From CACIAM-69d sp001698445 (GTDB taxonomy: Bacteria > Cyanobacteriota > Cyanobacteriia > CACIAM-69d), in the NCBI RefSeq assembly GCF_043235035.1, contig NZ_JAZAQF010000022.1:1-64000 (forward strand): a stretch of DNA of 64,000 nucleotides, read 5' to 3'. Shown here one piece after another: positions 44,312 to 53,644 of this stretch. Position 1 is the stretch's first letter. Every line of letters begins with the position of its first letter. The translations under genes and the position numbers were made by a program. Under the pieces are notes generated by a model. That model ran no database searches. It saw only the letters and a list, made by a program, of their open reading frames with translations, and was not told where the DNA came from.

Positions 44312-44992
44312 CTATAGAATAGCGACTTCCCGGAGCGGCTGATGCAGCAAGCAACGGAGATGGCACTCAAACAGGTCGGGCGTTTGGACTCCAATGCTGG
44401 CGATCGCGGGGGCCGCCGGGAAAGGCAACAGCCGATCGAAATAGACGGGATTTGGATCTTTGTCCGGGCGATCGAACCCAAATTGCATCAGATACAGACC
44501 GGGCGCGAGCCGGAGCCAATTCATTAGCTCAAAACCCAACCGATAGGCCGCCTGTCGATCGCGATCGGACAGGTGATGGGGCTGAAGGAACTGACCCGTT
44601 GAGCCAGGCTCCGCGCCGAGGGCAATCGCTTCACCATACAGAGGCCCCTTGGCGGTCACGATCAGGGGTAACCACAACTGACCCTCGCCGTTGGGCCAAT
44701 CTAATTCCGCCGTCACCCGCGATCGCAAGCTCTCAACCGCCGCGCAGGTCACCCAGGTGGAACGGTGAACCCAGTCCACCGGAAAGCGATCATCCTCCAA
44801 GATTCGTAACGTTAGGGGACAGTCGATCGCCCCTGGGCCGCCGGGCAAAGGGGTTTCATCACCCACCACAACGATCTGCAGGTCAAGCCGCAGGTCAACC
44901 GCCACGGCCTTCAAGCGATCGAGCGCCACCGACAACCAATCCCCAGCGGCTAGCGAATCCGCCCGATCGATCCAAACTCTTAAACAGGTCAT
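44312..44992 (-). CDS. Conserved hypothetical protein
   Basis: 226 residues. No signal peptide or membrane segment. Contains RVWIDRADSLAAGDWLSVAL, WLPLIVTAKGPLYGEAIALG and LGFELMNWLRLAPGLYLMQF. The compact alpha/beta composition and absence of low-complexity sequence support a real gene. Its start overlaps the upstream coiled-coil gene's stop by 4 bp, so they form a coupled pair. No family recognised. Confidence 0.65.
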   Translation of the reverse strand: MTCLRVWIDRADSLAAGDWLSVALDRLKAVAVDLRLDLQIVVVGDETPLPGGPGAIDCPLTLRILEDDRFPVDWVHRSTWVTCAAVESLRSRVTAELDWPNGEGQLWLPLIVTAKGPLYGEAIALGAEPGSTGQFLQPHHLSDRDRQAAYRLGFELMNWLRLAPGLYLMQFGFDRPDKDPNPVYFDRLLPFPAAPAIASIGVQTPDLFECHLRCLLHQPLREVAIL

Positions 44993-45507
44993 GGAGTTTC
45001 GCCGGCAAATTCGGGGAGGTCAAGACTTCCGGGGCGACGACTGCTGACCGCGAGTCGATAGCTGACGCTTTGTAATTCTGCTTGTAGGTTGCGGTTTTCC
45101 TGTTGCAGTTGGCCCACGCGCTCTTTGATGGCGCTCAGGCGTTCTTCAAACTTGGAGCGATAGACGTTGGGCAACTCCTGAATCGTTTGCTCCAGCATCC
45201 GGCTGCGATCGCCCAGTTCTTGCACTGACTGGCGTAATTGGTAGATTTCCGCGTCTCGATCGGCCAATTGATCTTGATAAAAACCCACCTGTTCTTCCAC
45301 TTCCCGCACCCGATCGCGCAGGGCCTGCAATTCCGCCTGATGGCGCTCTGGCTGGTCGGAGGTGGGCACCAGGCCCGCATTGCCCTTCACCAAGCGGAAC
45401 AGTTCCTGCGAAAGCTGCTGTACCAAGCGATCGCGCATTTGCAGTTCATCACGCAAGCGGGCAATTTCCGCTGGGGCTGCTTGACCGTTCAATCCGTCGG
45501 CTTGCAT
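44989..45507 (-). CDS. Coiled-coil protein
   Basis: 172 residues from ATG at 45507. Mostly heptads: IARLRDELQMRDRLVQQLSQ, QAELQALRDRVREVEEQVGF, then RVGQLQQENRNLQAELQSVS. The C-terminus is RRPGSLDLPEFAGETP. A soluble parallel coiled-coil is expected. It overlaps the downstream hypothetical gene (ATGA). Widespread in cyanobacteria but uncharacterised. Confidence 0.75.
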   Translation of the reverse strand: MQADGLNGQAAPAEIARLRDELQMRDRLVQQLSQELFRLVKGNAGLVPTSDQPERHQAELQALRDRVREVEEQVGFYQDQLADRDAEIYQLRQSVQELGDRSRMLEQTIQELPNVYRSKFEERLSAIKERVGQLQQENRNLQAELQSVSYRLAVSSRRPGSLDLPEFAGETP

Positions 45508-45684
45508 CACGGCAATGGGATGGGGTTAATAATCGTATGGACAACGCTACCGTATTTTTTAACCCAAGATTGGCTTGAACAGCTAGGGCTAATCAACAGG
45601 CGGTCTTGGCTTCGCTGGTTTTGATTCGCTGTTTTTGCTGTTTTTGCCGCATCCGCTGACTCCAACGCTGACTTCAAAAAGACC

Positions 45685-46464
45685 GTGCTACCTCGCGAAA
45701 CCCTGCTGAAACGTGCAACCCACCGAGAAACGATCGCCCGGGCGATCGACCTGGCAGACCAGAGCCTAAAAACCTGGGAACCGGCCGTGAGCGATTTTTT
45801 GTCACCGCCGGAAATTGCCGACATCCAAACCGTCTTCAGTGGCTTGTCGGAAGTGGTGTTCATGCCTTGGGGGGGCTATCCCCAAGCGGAACGGCAGCGG
45901 GTGGCTTTTGCCCGATCGGAACTGCCGCTGATCGCAGACGCGATCGAGGTGGCAGCCTTGGAAATTGCCGGGAATTTTTTGTTTGACCCGGCCACCCATC
46001 GCGATTTTTTGGGGGCCCTGTTGGGAACGGGGTTGGTGCGTGACAAGGTGGGCGATTTGTTGGTGCAGGGGGAACGCGGGGCCCAAGCCCTGGTTGCGCC
46101 GGAGGTGGTGGAATTTTTGGAGCTAAATCTCACTCAAGTGCGATCAGTGCCGGTGAAGACCCGCGCCATTCCCCTCGGTGAACTGAAGGTTCGCGAACCC
46201 AAGAAAAAGGAAATGACGACGGTGGAGGCTTCTTTGCGCCTAGATGCGATCGCCTCCGCCGGGTTTGGCATCTCCCGTAGCAAAATGGCGGAGGCAATTT
46301 CCGGGGGCGATGTGCGGGTGAACTGGAAAGACATCACCAGCCCCAGCCATTTGCTGAAATCGGGGGATCTGGTGGTGTTGGCGGGCAAGGGCCGCCTCTC
46401 GATCGGGGAAATTGCCACCACCAAGAAAGATCGCTATCGGGTACAGCTCACGCGATTTGTTTAG
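45685..46464 (+). CDS. Photosystem II S4 domain protein (YlmH-like)
   Basis: 259 residues from GTG at 45685. N-terminal YlmH-type domain: RAIDLADQSLKTWEPAVSDF, VVFMPWGGYPQAERQRVAFA. C-terminal S4 RNA-binding domain (about 190-255): LRLDAIASAGFGISRSKMAE, GGDVRVNWKDITSPSHLLKS, GDLVVLAGKGRL. This two-part family is called PSII S4 protein in cyanobacteria; S4 domains bind structured RNA. Its exact role is not clear. The last 24 bp lie in a 55-bp-period direct repeat (46441-46546). Confidence 0.9.
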   Translation: MLPRETLLKRATHRETIARAIDLADQSLKTWEPAVSDFLSPPEIADIQTVFSGLSEVVFMPWGGYPQAERQRVAFARSELPLIADAIEVAALEIAGNFLFDPATHRDFLGALLGTGLVRDKVGDLLVQGERGAQALVAPEVVEFLELNLTQVRSVPVKTRAIPLGELKVREPKKKEMTTVEASLRLDAIASAGFGISRSKMAEAISGGDVRVNWKDITSPSHLLKSGDLVVLAGKGRLSIGEIATTKKDRYRVQLTRFV

Positions 46465-46546
46465 GGGGTTTAAGCCAGTTAACTCTCACTATCGAGTACA
46501 ACTCATGCGATGTGTTTAGGGGGTTTGAGTAGGCTAACTCTCACCA
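46441..46546. repeat. 55-bp-period duplication of the S4 gene's 3' end
   Basis: 46441-46491 (GTACAGCTCACGCGATTTGT ...) and 46496-46546 (GTACAACTCATGCGATGTGT ...) are near-identical, sharing TTTAGGGGGTTT and CTAACTCTCAC-like ends. The duplication includes the stop codon, so it makes a second silent copy after the gene. Confidence 0.85.
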
Positions 46547-46604
46547 AGAATCGCGATCGCTGCCGTCCCGGTTTCATATCTTTAGGGCATCTTCTCAACA
46601 TCCG

Positions 46605-48920
46605 TTAGCGGGCGGGAGCGCGTTTTTTCCATTGGGCGATCGCCTGTTGGGCGCTGGCATAGGCCGCCGTGTTGGGTGGCACTAGGCTGGCCGTTTGGAT
46701 GGCAGCGGCCAGTTGGTTGGCATTAGCGCGACCTTGGGCAATTTTGAAAATTTCTTGGCTCCAAAGATTGATTTGGTCGCGGGCGGCGGGATATCCCGGT
46801 TGGTTCACGGGCACGCTGCGGGCCAGGTCGATCGCCCGGTTATAGCTGGAGGCTTGATTAAGCTGAATTTGGCCGGCGGCTTTTTGCAAAATGGCGCGGT
46901 TATTGGCCTGTTGCTGCTGGAGGGTTTGCCATTGGGCGATCGAGCTGCGTGCCTCTTGGTACACCTCACCCTGATCGGGCGCAACAATTTTGGCCGCCGC
47001 GATCGCCCCGCCAAAGTCGCCATTGAGGGCCCGCCCCTTGGCCAAGTCCAAAATTACCCGGCTCCAGCGGTCGATCGCCTGCTGGGCCTGGCCATAGCCC
47101 GGATCTCCCGGTTTGATTTCTCGGGCCCGCAAAATTGCTTTGCCAAATTCCGAAGCCTGATTCGTCCCGATCGGGATCCGTGCCAAGTTCAATTGGTTCA
47201 CCCCGGTAGGGCTGGCGGCCGGCGGCGTGGGGCTGGGGTTAGGACTGACTTGGGGGCTGGGTTTTGGGTTAGGCAACCCCGACTGAGCAACGGGAGCAGG
47301 CTGGGGACTCGCCAAAGGGCTAGGTTCCGGCGGCGGCAACGTCCGGGAGCCGGTGGGGGGCGATGCCCCATTGGCCGGCGCGGGCAGCGGGGTAGCGGGG
47401 GGTATATTCGCTCCAAAAGGGGCGGCCGGGCTGGGCGTTGGGGCCGTGATGCTGGCTCCAAACAGGGCCGCATAGTTGCGGGCCACCACGGCCGCCAACA
47501 GCACAATTCCCAAAATTCCCAACCAAGTCACCAACTGGCGCGCAAAGGCCAAGTCACTGGCGCTAAGACCAGCCGTGAGCGGGCCAATCAGGGCCAAATC
47601 TCGCTGGGACTCGGGAATCGGTTCCGGCGGCAGGGCGTTGGGCGGGGGGGAACTGTTGGAATGCGTCGCCTCGATCGGGAGCACGGGCGCGATCGCACTT
47701 GGGGGCCGCAAGTTGCCTGACTCCGCCGGGCGATCGCCGTTGGGCACAGCCGATGTGAAGGGGTTCGGTGTGGCCAGTCCCGGTTGCGCCTCTTCCGCTG
47801 GAACCCAATCATTGGCAAACAGCGCCTCAAAGGCACTGGGTTCCGTGGCCCAAGCATCGGGCAAATTGGCGGCGGACGCGAATCGATCGAGCGCCTCATC
47901 ATCCAAAGCCGGACTTTGCACCTGATCTGACCCAAACACGCCCAGTTCTGGCGGTTGGTCGGGTTGTGAATTGGATTGCAAATTGGGCTGTGAGTTGGGT
48001 TGATTGACTGGGTAATCGAGCTGGGGATCAGGCGGTGAATCACTGGGCGACCCATTGCCCAGAGGGGCGATCGAAGGTTCCGCAGCCAAGGCCGGCGCAC
48101 TGGCCGGAAACACCACAAAGGACTCGATCGGGAGCGGCGGCTCTGGCATCATGCGCCCCACCACCGTTTCATAGAGCCGCTCGTGGGGATGGGCAAACAC
48201 TTGCACCTGGGGCGCAACTCGGCCCTGCTCCTGGGCTAAGGCGCGGGTCGTTTCCCGCAAAAACCGTGAAAGGGCATAGAGATTCATCCCCTGGGATTGG
48301 CCCAGGGCCGCCGCCAGGGCCGGAGCCAACAGGCCGCTGCTTTGGCGACCCGCCCCCGGTTCTGCCAACAAAATCGACAACCCCATTTCTTGGGCCAAAA
48401 GGGGAATTTCACCGCCCACCGGGGCCAGGTTTTCGGTGGGCGGCCGGCTCAAGTCCAAAACCAACAGCACCTGACCACCAGGGCCAACCCGATCGCTCGC
48501 CAATTTCAAATATTCACAAACTCGCCGCAGGGGAATCCCCGCCGTTGCCGCCCGATCCAGGCTGGCTTCGATGGGTAGCAAATAATCCCGATCGCGATGA
48601 CTCACCCCATAGCCACTGAAAAAACACCAAAGGGTATCACCGGGGTTTACCAATTCCGTGGCGGCAAAATCCAGCCAATATTCCAGATTTTCGCGATTGG
48701 GATAGGTGGGGCGATCGAGCAGGGACAAGGAGCGATCGCTCAAGATCACGGTTCGATATTGGGTTCCCGCCAAGCCACTCGTTTGGCTTTGCCAAGCCTG
48801 GGCCACGGTGACCACGTGGGACTCCGCTTCGGGCAGTGGCGGCAATAGAGGATATTGACCAATCCCGATCGCGATCGCCCAGTGGGTTTTGCCCTGGGTT
48901 GCACTGGAACTCGTCACCAT
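46605..48920 (-). CDS. Caspase-fold protein with YS in place of the HC dyad (pseudo-orthocaspase)
   Basis: 771 residues from ATG at 48920. Residues 10-250 form a caspase p20-like domain (KTHWAIAIGIGQYPLL at the start). The catalytic His motif FSGHG reads FSGYG (Tyr104), and DCC reads DLS (Ser158), so the His-Cys dyad is replaced by Tyr-Ser. Orthocaspase relatives with exactly this pair are known in cyanobacteria and are presumed not to be proteases. A long Pro/Ser-rich linker, a single membrane helix (LVTWLGILGIVLLAAVVARN, about 485-505), a second Pro-rich linker, and C-terminal helical repeats follow, in which AKGRA...AIAAA...QAIDRW-like units recur (KAILRAREIKPGDPGYGQAQ; RAIDLARSVPVNQPGYPAAR; AAIQTASLVPPNTAAYASAQ). 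Function unknown; adaptor role possible. Confidence 0.88.
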   Translation of the reverse strand: MVTSSSATQGKTHWAIAIGIGQYPLLPPLPEAESHVVTVAQAWQSQTSGLAGTQYRTVILSDRSLSLLDRPTYPNRENLEYWLDFAATELVNPGDTLWCFFSGYGVSHRDRDYLLPIEASLDRAATAGIPLRRVCEYLKLASDRVGPGGQVLLVLDLSRPPTENLAPVGGEIPLLAQEMGLSILLAEPGAGRQSSGLLAPALAAALGQSQGMNLYALSRFLRETTRALAQEQGRVAPQVQVFAHPHERLYETVVGRMMPEPPLPIESFVVFPASAPALAAEPSIAPLGNGSPSDSPPDPQLDYPVNQPNSQPNLQSNSQPDQPPELGVFGSDQVQSPALDDEALDRFASAANLPDAWATEPSAFEALFANDWVPAEEAQPGLATPNPFTSAVPNGDRPAESGNLRPPSAIAPVLPIEATHSNSSPPPNALPPEPIPESQRDLALIGPLTAGLSASDLAFARQLVTWLGILGIVLLAAVVARNYAALFGASITAPTPSPAAPFGANIPPATPLPAPANGASPPTGSRTLPPPEPSPLASPQPAPVAQSGLPNPKPSPQVSPNPSPTPPAASPTGVNQLNLARIPIGTNQASEFGKAILRAREIKPGDPGYGQAQQAIDRWSRVILDLAKGRALNGDFGGAIAAAKIVAPDQGEVYQEARSSIAQWQTLQQQQANNRAILQKAAGQIQLNQASSYNRAIDLARSVPVNQPGYPAARDQINLWSQEIFKIAQGRANANQLAAAIQTASLVPPNTAAYASAQQAIAQWKKRAPAR

Positions 48921-49278
48921 CAAAACCCCTTCGTGCAATGCGTTTGTCTACTGTGCTTGGGTTGGGCTGGTTGTTGTGGCCCTGCTCGATCGTCTTGAAT
49001 TGTTTTCAATTTTGCCGCCCCGAATTCCGTCGCCCCGGATGTTGAGCACATCTTGAGAGCATCTTGATCGAGGGCAGAACCCAAGCCAAGCGATCGAACC
49101 CATCGAAAAAGTTGCCCAAACCATATCACGGCCGTCCGGCGCTCTGGAAAACGATCGAAATAGCTACGGGATGGCTATCGATTCAAGGGCTGGGATCGTT
49201 ATGAAATTAACGCTTTTCATGTTTATGCGAGATGATGGATTCATTAACTGATTTCAAAACCGATTTCAAGGGTAACGT
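48921..49278. other. Divergent intergenic interval
   Basis: About 358 bp between the pseudo-orthocaspase gene and comF. No gene, repeat or strong hairpin seen. Both promoters must lie here. Confidence 0.5.
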
Positions 49279-50085
49279 TTGGGGTGGTCTGTGGCGAAAT
49301 CTTGGGTGAGCCGATCAATTGAGGCCCTGTCGGATTTGGTTTGGCAGCGATCCTGTGAGCTATGCGATCGCCCGGCCAAGCACCAAGGCCTCTGCCTCGC
49401 CTGCGATCGTCGCCTGCTCGCCAGTCAACTGCCCCTTGAGCAACGGTGGGGCCGCTTGCCCTCTGCCCTCGTTTCGTCGGCTCCCCTGTTCCTGGCTTGG
49501 GGGCTTTATGACGGCTCCCTGAAACGGGCGATCGCGGCCCTGAAATACGAAGGACATCCCAAACTGGCCGCAACCTTGGGCCAGGGTTTGGGTCGTCTGT
49601 GGCTGGCACCGGGAACCGATCGGGCAATTGCAACCCCTTGGCAACAGCTCGATCAAGCGGCCCCTTGGGTGATCCCGATTCCGCTCCATGAATCTCGACT
49701 GCAAAAACGCGGCTTTAATCAGGCGGAATTGTTGGCCAAGCATTTTTGTGATGTAACCGGCCATCGTCTGATCCCCAATGGCCTGCAACGGATTCGGGAT
49801 ACCCAAGCGCAATTTGGCTTAGGCCAGGGCGATCGAGCAGCCAATGTGCAGGGGGCCTTTGCCTTGGGGCCGGGTCTGGGGCAACAACGCCCCCGATCGG
49901 TGATTTTGCTGGATGATATCTACACCTCCGGGGCCACAGTTCAAGCGGCCAGCAACAGCCTGCGGGCGGGCGGCTGGACGGTGGCGGCGGTGGTGGTGGT
50001 GGCCCGATCGGCCCAGCGTCCCGCTCCCGGAACCCACCCACCAACCCGATCGACCCCGACGCGCCCGAAACGTAGAGATTCTTAA
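49279..50085 (+). CDS. ComF family phosphoribosyltransferase-like protein
   Basis: 268 residues from TTG at 49279 (AAGGG 8 bases before; a GTG at 49291 is an alternative). An N-terminal zinc-ribbon-like pair CELCDRP...CLACDRR (about residues 26-43) is followed by a type I phosphoribosyltransferase fold: VIPIPLHESRLQKRGFNQAE and the PRPP loop VILLDDIYTSGATVQAA. In naturally competent bacteria ComF acts in DNA uptake; in cyanobacteria ComF is needed for natural transformation in several strains. A Pro/Arg-rich tail of about 25 residues closes the protein. Confidence 0.88.
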   Translation: MGWSVAKSWVSRSIEALSDLVWQRSCELCDRPAKHQGLCLACDRRLLASQLPLEQRWGRLPSALVSSAPLFLAWGLYDGSLKRAIAALKYEGHPKLAATLGQGLGRLWLAPGTDRAIATPWQQLDQAAPWVIPIPLHESRLQKRGFNQAELLAKHFCDVTGHRLIPNGLQRIRDTQAQFGLGQGDRAANVQGAFALGPGLGQQRPRSVILLDDIYTSGATVQAASNSLRAGGWTVAAVVVVARSAQRPAPGTHPPTRSTPTRPKRRDS

Positions 50086-50199
50086 TTGATCGCAACGACC
50101 GGAAAACTCGTCCGCTAAAATTCGGTTGCACGGCCGCTGCGCGATTGCCATGGCCGCCGTCCTTCCCCCCTTGCCTATTTCTTCAAAGGAGCCAGATTC

Positions 50200-51666
50200 A
50201 TGGCGCTGCCCCTCTCCAAATCCCTGACTGATAAACCCCTTTGGCTGCTGGGTGCGGGGGTTGCCGGGGTGTGGTTGGCGCTGGAGGTGCTGAACCAAGT
50301 GCTCCATGGGCTGGGCAGTTGGCTGCCGGCCGGAGCCGTGGCCGTGGGCGCGGGCCTGTGGTTAACGCGACGACGATCGCTCCCGGTGGCCCCGGTGACG
50401 GAGCCGAGCACCCTCGATCGAGCTGCTGCGGAACGGGCGATCGCGCGGGCCCAAGGCCTACTGAATTTGGTGGCGGCAGAACTACCCACTTTTGCGGCTC
50501 AAGATTGGCAAACCCAACTCGATCGCCTGACCCAAGATTTAGATCGATCGCGCCTGGCCCTGGCGATTTTGGGAGGCCCCGCCGTTGGTAAATCAGCGTT
50601 GGTCAACAGCTTGGGCACGGCGGCCCTGGCGATCGACTACCAAGAACTGCCCAGCCTGTTTGTGGGGGGCGAAACCCAAGATCCGATCACGCTGGACTTG
50701 GCCCTCCAGGCCGATCGGGCCCTGTTTGTGACAGCGGGCGACATTACCGAAACGGAATACGAAACTTTGGAATGGCTGTTGGCTCACGAGCAGGCCCCAA
50801 TCGTGGTCTTCAACAAGGCCGATCGCTACCTGCCCGCCGATCGCGACACCGTGTTAACCACCATTCAACATCGGCTCCATGGGCAATTGCCCCCCACGGC
50901 CATCATCCCCACCGCCGCCGCACCGGCTGCGATCAAAGTCCGGAAACATGCGGCCGATGGTACGGTGCAAGAATTCTTGGAGCAGCCGGAGCCGGACTTG
51001 GGAGCCTTGGTCACCGGCTTGCAAAACACGCTCATGGCAGAGGGCGATCGCTGGCGGTGGCGCACCACCCTGCGGCGAACTCGGCAAATGACGCAGCAGT
51101 GGCAAACCACCCTCAAAACCGATCGACGCGATCGCGCCATCGGAGCGATCGAGCAAAGCCAATGGATCGCCGCTGCCACGGCCTTTGCCAATCCGCTGCC
51201 TGGCCTGGACTTGTTGGCCACGGCGGCAATTAATGGCCAATTGGTGATGGACTTGGGCCAGATTTATCAGCAACGGTTTTCCCTCGATCGAGCCCAGGCG
51301 ATCGCCCAAACCCTCGGGGAAGTCATGCTCAAGCTCGGGTTGGTGGAACTGGGCAGCCAGGCGATCGCCACCGCCCTCAAAACCAGCGCCCTCACCTACC
51401 TGGCCGGCGGCGCAATTCAGGGTCTCAGTGCCGCCTACCTGACCCGAGTGGCGGGTCTGAGCTTGGTGGAACTGTTCCAAGCCCATGTGGAAGCGGAATG
51501 GGCCGGCCAACCGGAGGGCGAAAACTGGCTCAGTCCCGATCGTCTGAGCACCATTCTGCGGCGCGTCTTCGAGCAAACCCGCCAAAGCACCATCATCCAA
51601 ACCCTGATCGACCAAGGGCGCGATCGACTGTTTCCCAATGCTGCAACCAGCGCTGCTCCCAACTAA
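50200..51666 (+). CDS. GTPase with DUF697 membrane domain
   Basis: 488 residues; AAAGGAG stands 9 bases before the ATG. Two hydrophobic segments at the N-terminus (about 14-55). GTPase motifs: P-loop ILGGPAVGKSALVNSLG (about 126-142), G4 VVFNKADRYLP, and a Thr/Asp switch region (GGETQDPITLDLALQADRAL). The C-terminal half has the DUF697 pattern (FANPLPGLDLLATAAINGQL, then QIYQQRFSLDRAQAIAQTL). Cyanobacterial paralogues of this membrane-associated GTPase exist; roles are unknown. It starts 114 bp after comF in the same direction. Confidence 0.87.
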   Translation: MALPLSKSLTDKPLWLLGAGVAGVWLALEVLNQVLHGLGSWLPAGAVAVGAGLWLTRRRSLPVAPVTEPSTLDRAAAERAIARAQGLLNLVAAELPTFAAQDWQTQLDRLTQDLDRSRLALAILGGPAVGKSALVNSLGTAALAIDYQELPSLFVGGETQDPITLDLALQADRALFVTAGDITETEYETLEWLLAHEQAPIVVFNKADRYLPADRDTVLTTIQHRLHGQLPPTAIIPTAAAPAAIKVRKHAADGTVQEFLEQPEPDLGALVTGLQNTLMAEGDRWRWRTTLRRTRQMTQQWQTTLKTDRRDRAIGAIEQSQWIAAATAFANPLPGLDLLATAAINGQLVMDLGQIYQQRFSLDRAQAIAQTLGEVMLKLGLVELGSQAIATALKTSALTYLAGGAIQGLSAAYLTRVAGLSLVELFQAHVEAEWAGQPEGENWLSPDRLSTILRRVFEQTRQSTIIQTLIDQGRDRLFPNAATSAAPN

Positions 51667-51704
51667 CACCTACGCCGATGGTCTTTGCTTAGAGTCTTTT
51701 TGAC

Positions 51705-53004
51705 CAAAAGAAAGGGTACAAGCCCCGCCCTTCTAGGGCGGCTTTTTCGATTAACCCCGCTGATAATGTTAGTTATGAAAGCACGATTTCGCTACCGAAT
51801 TTATCCCAATCGCCTGCAAAGATTAATGCTGGCAAAAACATTTGGCTGCGCTCGTGTGGTCTACAGCGATGCAATTCGGTTGCGTCAAGAACTCTATTAG
51901 CAAGGGGAGAAAGTTAGCGATACTGAAATTCAGAAACGAGTCATCACCCAAGCCAAGCTAACCGTTGAACGTGAATGGCTATCGGAAGTTGCATCTGTGC
52001 CGTTAGTTCAATCCTTGCAAGATGCCCATCTGGCTTTTCGCAATTTCTTCAAAAGCTTGAAGGGTGAGCGGAAAGGTCGCAAGATTGGGTTTCCGAAGTT
52101 CAAAAAGAAACACTCAACTCAATCCATTCGATTCACGACCAATGGGTTTTCGGTTAAACCCAACTCAGTTTACCTAGCCAAGATCGGTTGTGTGCGGGTC
52201 AAGTGGTCAAGAGAACTGCCATCGGATCCATCATCAGTGACGATCATCAAGGATGCAGCCGATCGCTACTTCGCGTCGTTTGTCTGTGAAGTGGATCTGA
52301 TCGCTCTGAAGGCTATCAATGATGGAGTTGGTATCGACTTAGGATTAACAACCTTCGCCACTCTGTCCACAGGCGAAAAGGTACTAAGTCCCAAGCCTCT
52401 AACCAAATCCCTGAAGCGATTGCGCCGCGCTCAAAAATCCCTCAGCCGCAAGGTTAAGGGCAGCAAGCGCCGATATCTAGCCCGACGCAAGGTGGCCCGG
52501 ATTCACGCCCGCATCAAGGATCAACGAACTGACTTCCTGCACAAGCTATCGACCCGAATCGTTCGCGAGAACCAAGCGATCATTCTGGAAGATTTGAATG
52601 TGTCGGGCATGGTCAAAAACCGCAAGTTGGCGCGGGCGATTTCTGATGCTGGCTGGTACAGCTTCCGCCAAATTCTACGGGCGGGATTTCCAGGTGATTA
52701 GCCGATGGGAGCCGACCAGTCAGCGCTGTTCATCTTGTGGCCAATTGGGTGGCAAGAAACCCCTTGATGTACGCGAGTGGGTGTGTATGCACTGTGGTGC
52801 GGTACATGATCGCGATGTGAATGCCGCCATCAATATCCAAGTCGCGGGCGGGCAGTCCGAGACTCAAAACGGACGTGGAGGCAAGCGTCAGACTGGTTCG
52901 CCAGCAGCAGCCCGTGAAGCGTCAACCCGTGGTCTAGTCGAGCAACTGCGGTTGTTTGCCTAGGGCCGGAATCCCCGCTCCTTTAGGACGGGGAGGATGT
53001 CAAC
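51705..53004 (+). mobile_element. IS200/IS605-type element with a broken tnpB, no tnpA
   Basis: Left border after TTGAC (51700-51704), then AAAAGAAAGG and a stem (AGCCCCGCCC / AGGGCGGCT, 51719-51745). Right end: TAGGGCCGGAATCCCC, hairpin CCCCG...CGGGG (52973-52993), GAGGATGTCAAC, ending at 53004. The TTGAC/TCAAC borders resemble the target and right cleavage sites of IS605-type elements. Only a TnpB-like frame is present (IS1341 group arrangement). A solitary copy of the right end lies at 16134-16174. Confidence 0.75.
51775..52963 (+). pseudogene. tnpB: tnpB, broken by an amber codon and a frameshift
   Basis: From ATG at 51775 the frame reads MKARFRYRIYPNRLQRLMLA and stops at TAG (51898-51900), where intact TnpBs continue QGEKVSDTEIQKRV in the same frame. 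Reading on, the RuvC parts are present (GVGIDLGLTTFATLS; AIILEDLNVSG), then the frame is lost near 52670-52690. A +1 frame carries YGRDFQVISRWEPTSQRCSS, the zinc motif CSSCGQ...CMHCGA and HDRDVNAAINIQVAGG. So three catalytic acidic residues survive in text, but the protein cannot be made without readthrough and a frameshift. TnpB is the RNA-guided nuclease relative of Cas12. Confidence 0.88.
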
Positions 53005-53028
53005 GCACGACCTGGAAGCTGAGCAGAC

Positions 53029-53084
53029 CAGAAACCAGCACTCAGAAACCAGCACTCAGAAACCAGCACTCAGAAATCAGCATT
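53029..53084. repeat. 14-bp tandem repeat, four copies
   Basis: CAGAAACCAGCACT is repeated at 53043-53056 and 53057-53070, with one near copy before (53029) and one after (CAGAAATCAGCATT, 53071-53084). It lies 25 bp after the IS605-type right end. A second 14-bp pair, GAGGCCCAAAAAAT, follows at 53143-53170. Confidence 0.9.
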
Positions 53085-53170
53085 CAAAGACACCGGCTGA
53101 AACCCGCCCGGCCCACTAGGCCCCAATTTGCTGACCAATTGAGAGGCCCAAAAAATGAGGCCCAAAAAAT

Positions 53171-53197
53171 GGGAACGACTGGTTGGCAGTCGTTCCC
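53171..53197 (-). terminator. Terminator hairpin of the 105-aa gene
   Basis: GGGAACGACTG (53171-53181) and CAGTCGTTCCC (53187-53197) form an 11-bp perfect stem around a 5-base loop. Read on the minus strand the stem is followed by ATTTTTTGG, so it should stop the transcript of the minus-strand gene ending at 53327. The plus strand has only ATTTCGTT. Confidence 0.8.
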
Positions 53198-53326
53198 ATT
53201 TCGTTATTCAGCTTGGTACTCAGCTTGATTGGGTTGGATTCAATTACCGGAATCGAATCCCATTGATAGGGCTAGCTGTGGACAGAAAAACCGGGAAATC
53301 TCCCAGAAAATTTCCTCCCCGCCCTG

Positions 53327-53644
53327 CTACTTGTCCGCGTCCTTCTTATCCGAGTGATTGCGAATTTGCTCCGCTTCCGGGCATTCTTCCGCTACGGGCA
53401 GATCTAAGACACTGCGCCGAGACACCGAAGCAAGCTTGCGCGTCACCGAGCCGATACTTTCGAGGCGCACCATTTCTTCCCAAGCACAGGTTTCGTCGTC
53501 CTCTTCGGTTTCGTAGCGCAGGGTCACGAGGTCGCCTTCAATGTCAAGGATTTGTGCGCGCTCGATCCAGCGCTGCTGATCGCGCAGGAATATGCACACT
53601 TCCTGTCCGTCACAGCAGAGCTGATAAATCTTGCGGTGTAGCAT
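53327..53644 (-). CDS. Small conserved cyanobacterial protein (DUF6679-like)
   Basis: 105 residues. Begins MLHRKIYQLCCDGQEVCIFL, then RDQQRWIERAQILDIEGDLV, an acidic stretch (RYETEEDDETCAWEE) and RLESIGSVTRKLASV; the C-terminal 25 residues are variable and charged. The N-terminal 70 residues look strongly conserved in cyanobacteria, as a small SH3-like or Sm-like beta barrel might. I think this is the family called DUF6679, but cannot confirm it. No function known. The gene has its own terminator. Confidence 0.8.
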   Translation of the reverse strand: MLHRKIYQLCCDGQEVCIFLRDQQRWIERAQILDIEGDLVTLRYETEEDDETCAWEEMVRLESIGSVTRKLASVSRRSVLDLPVAEECPEAEQIRNHSDKKDADK

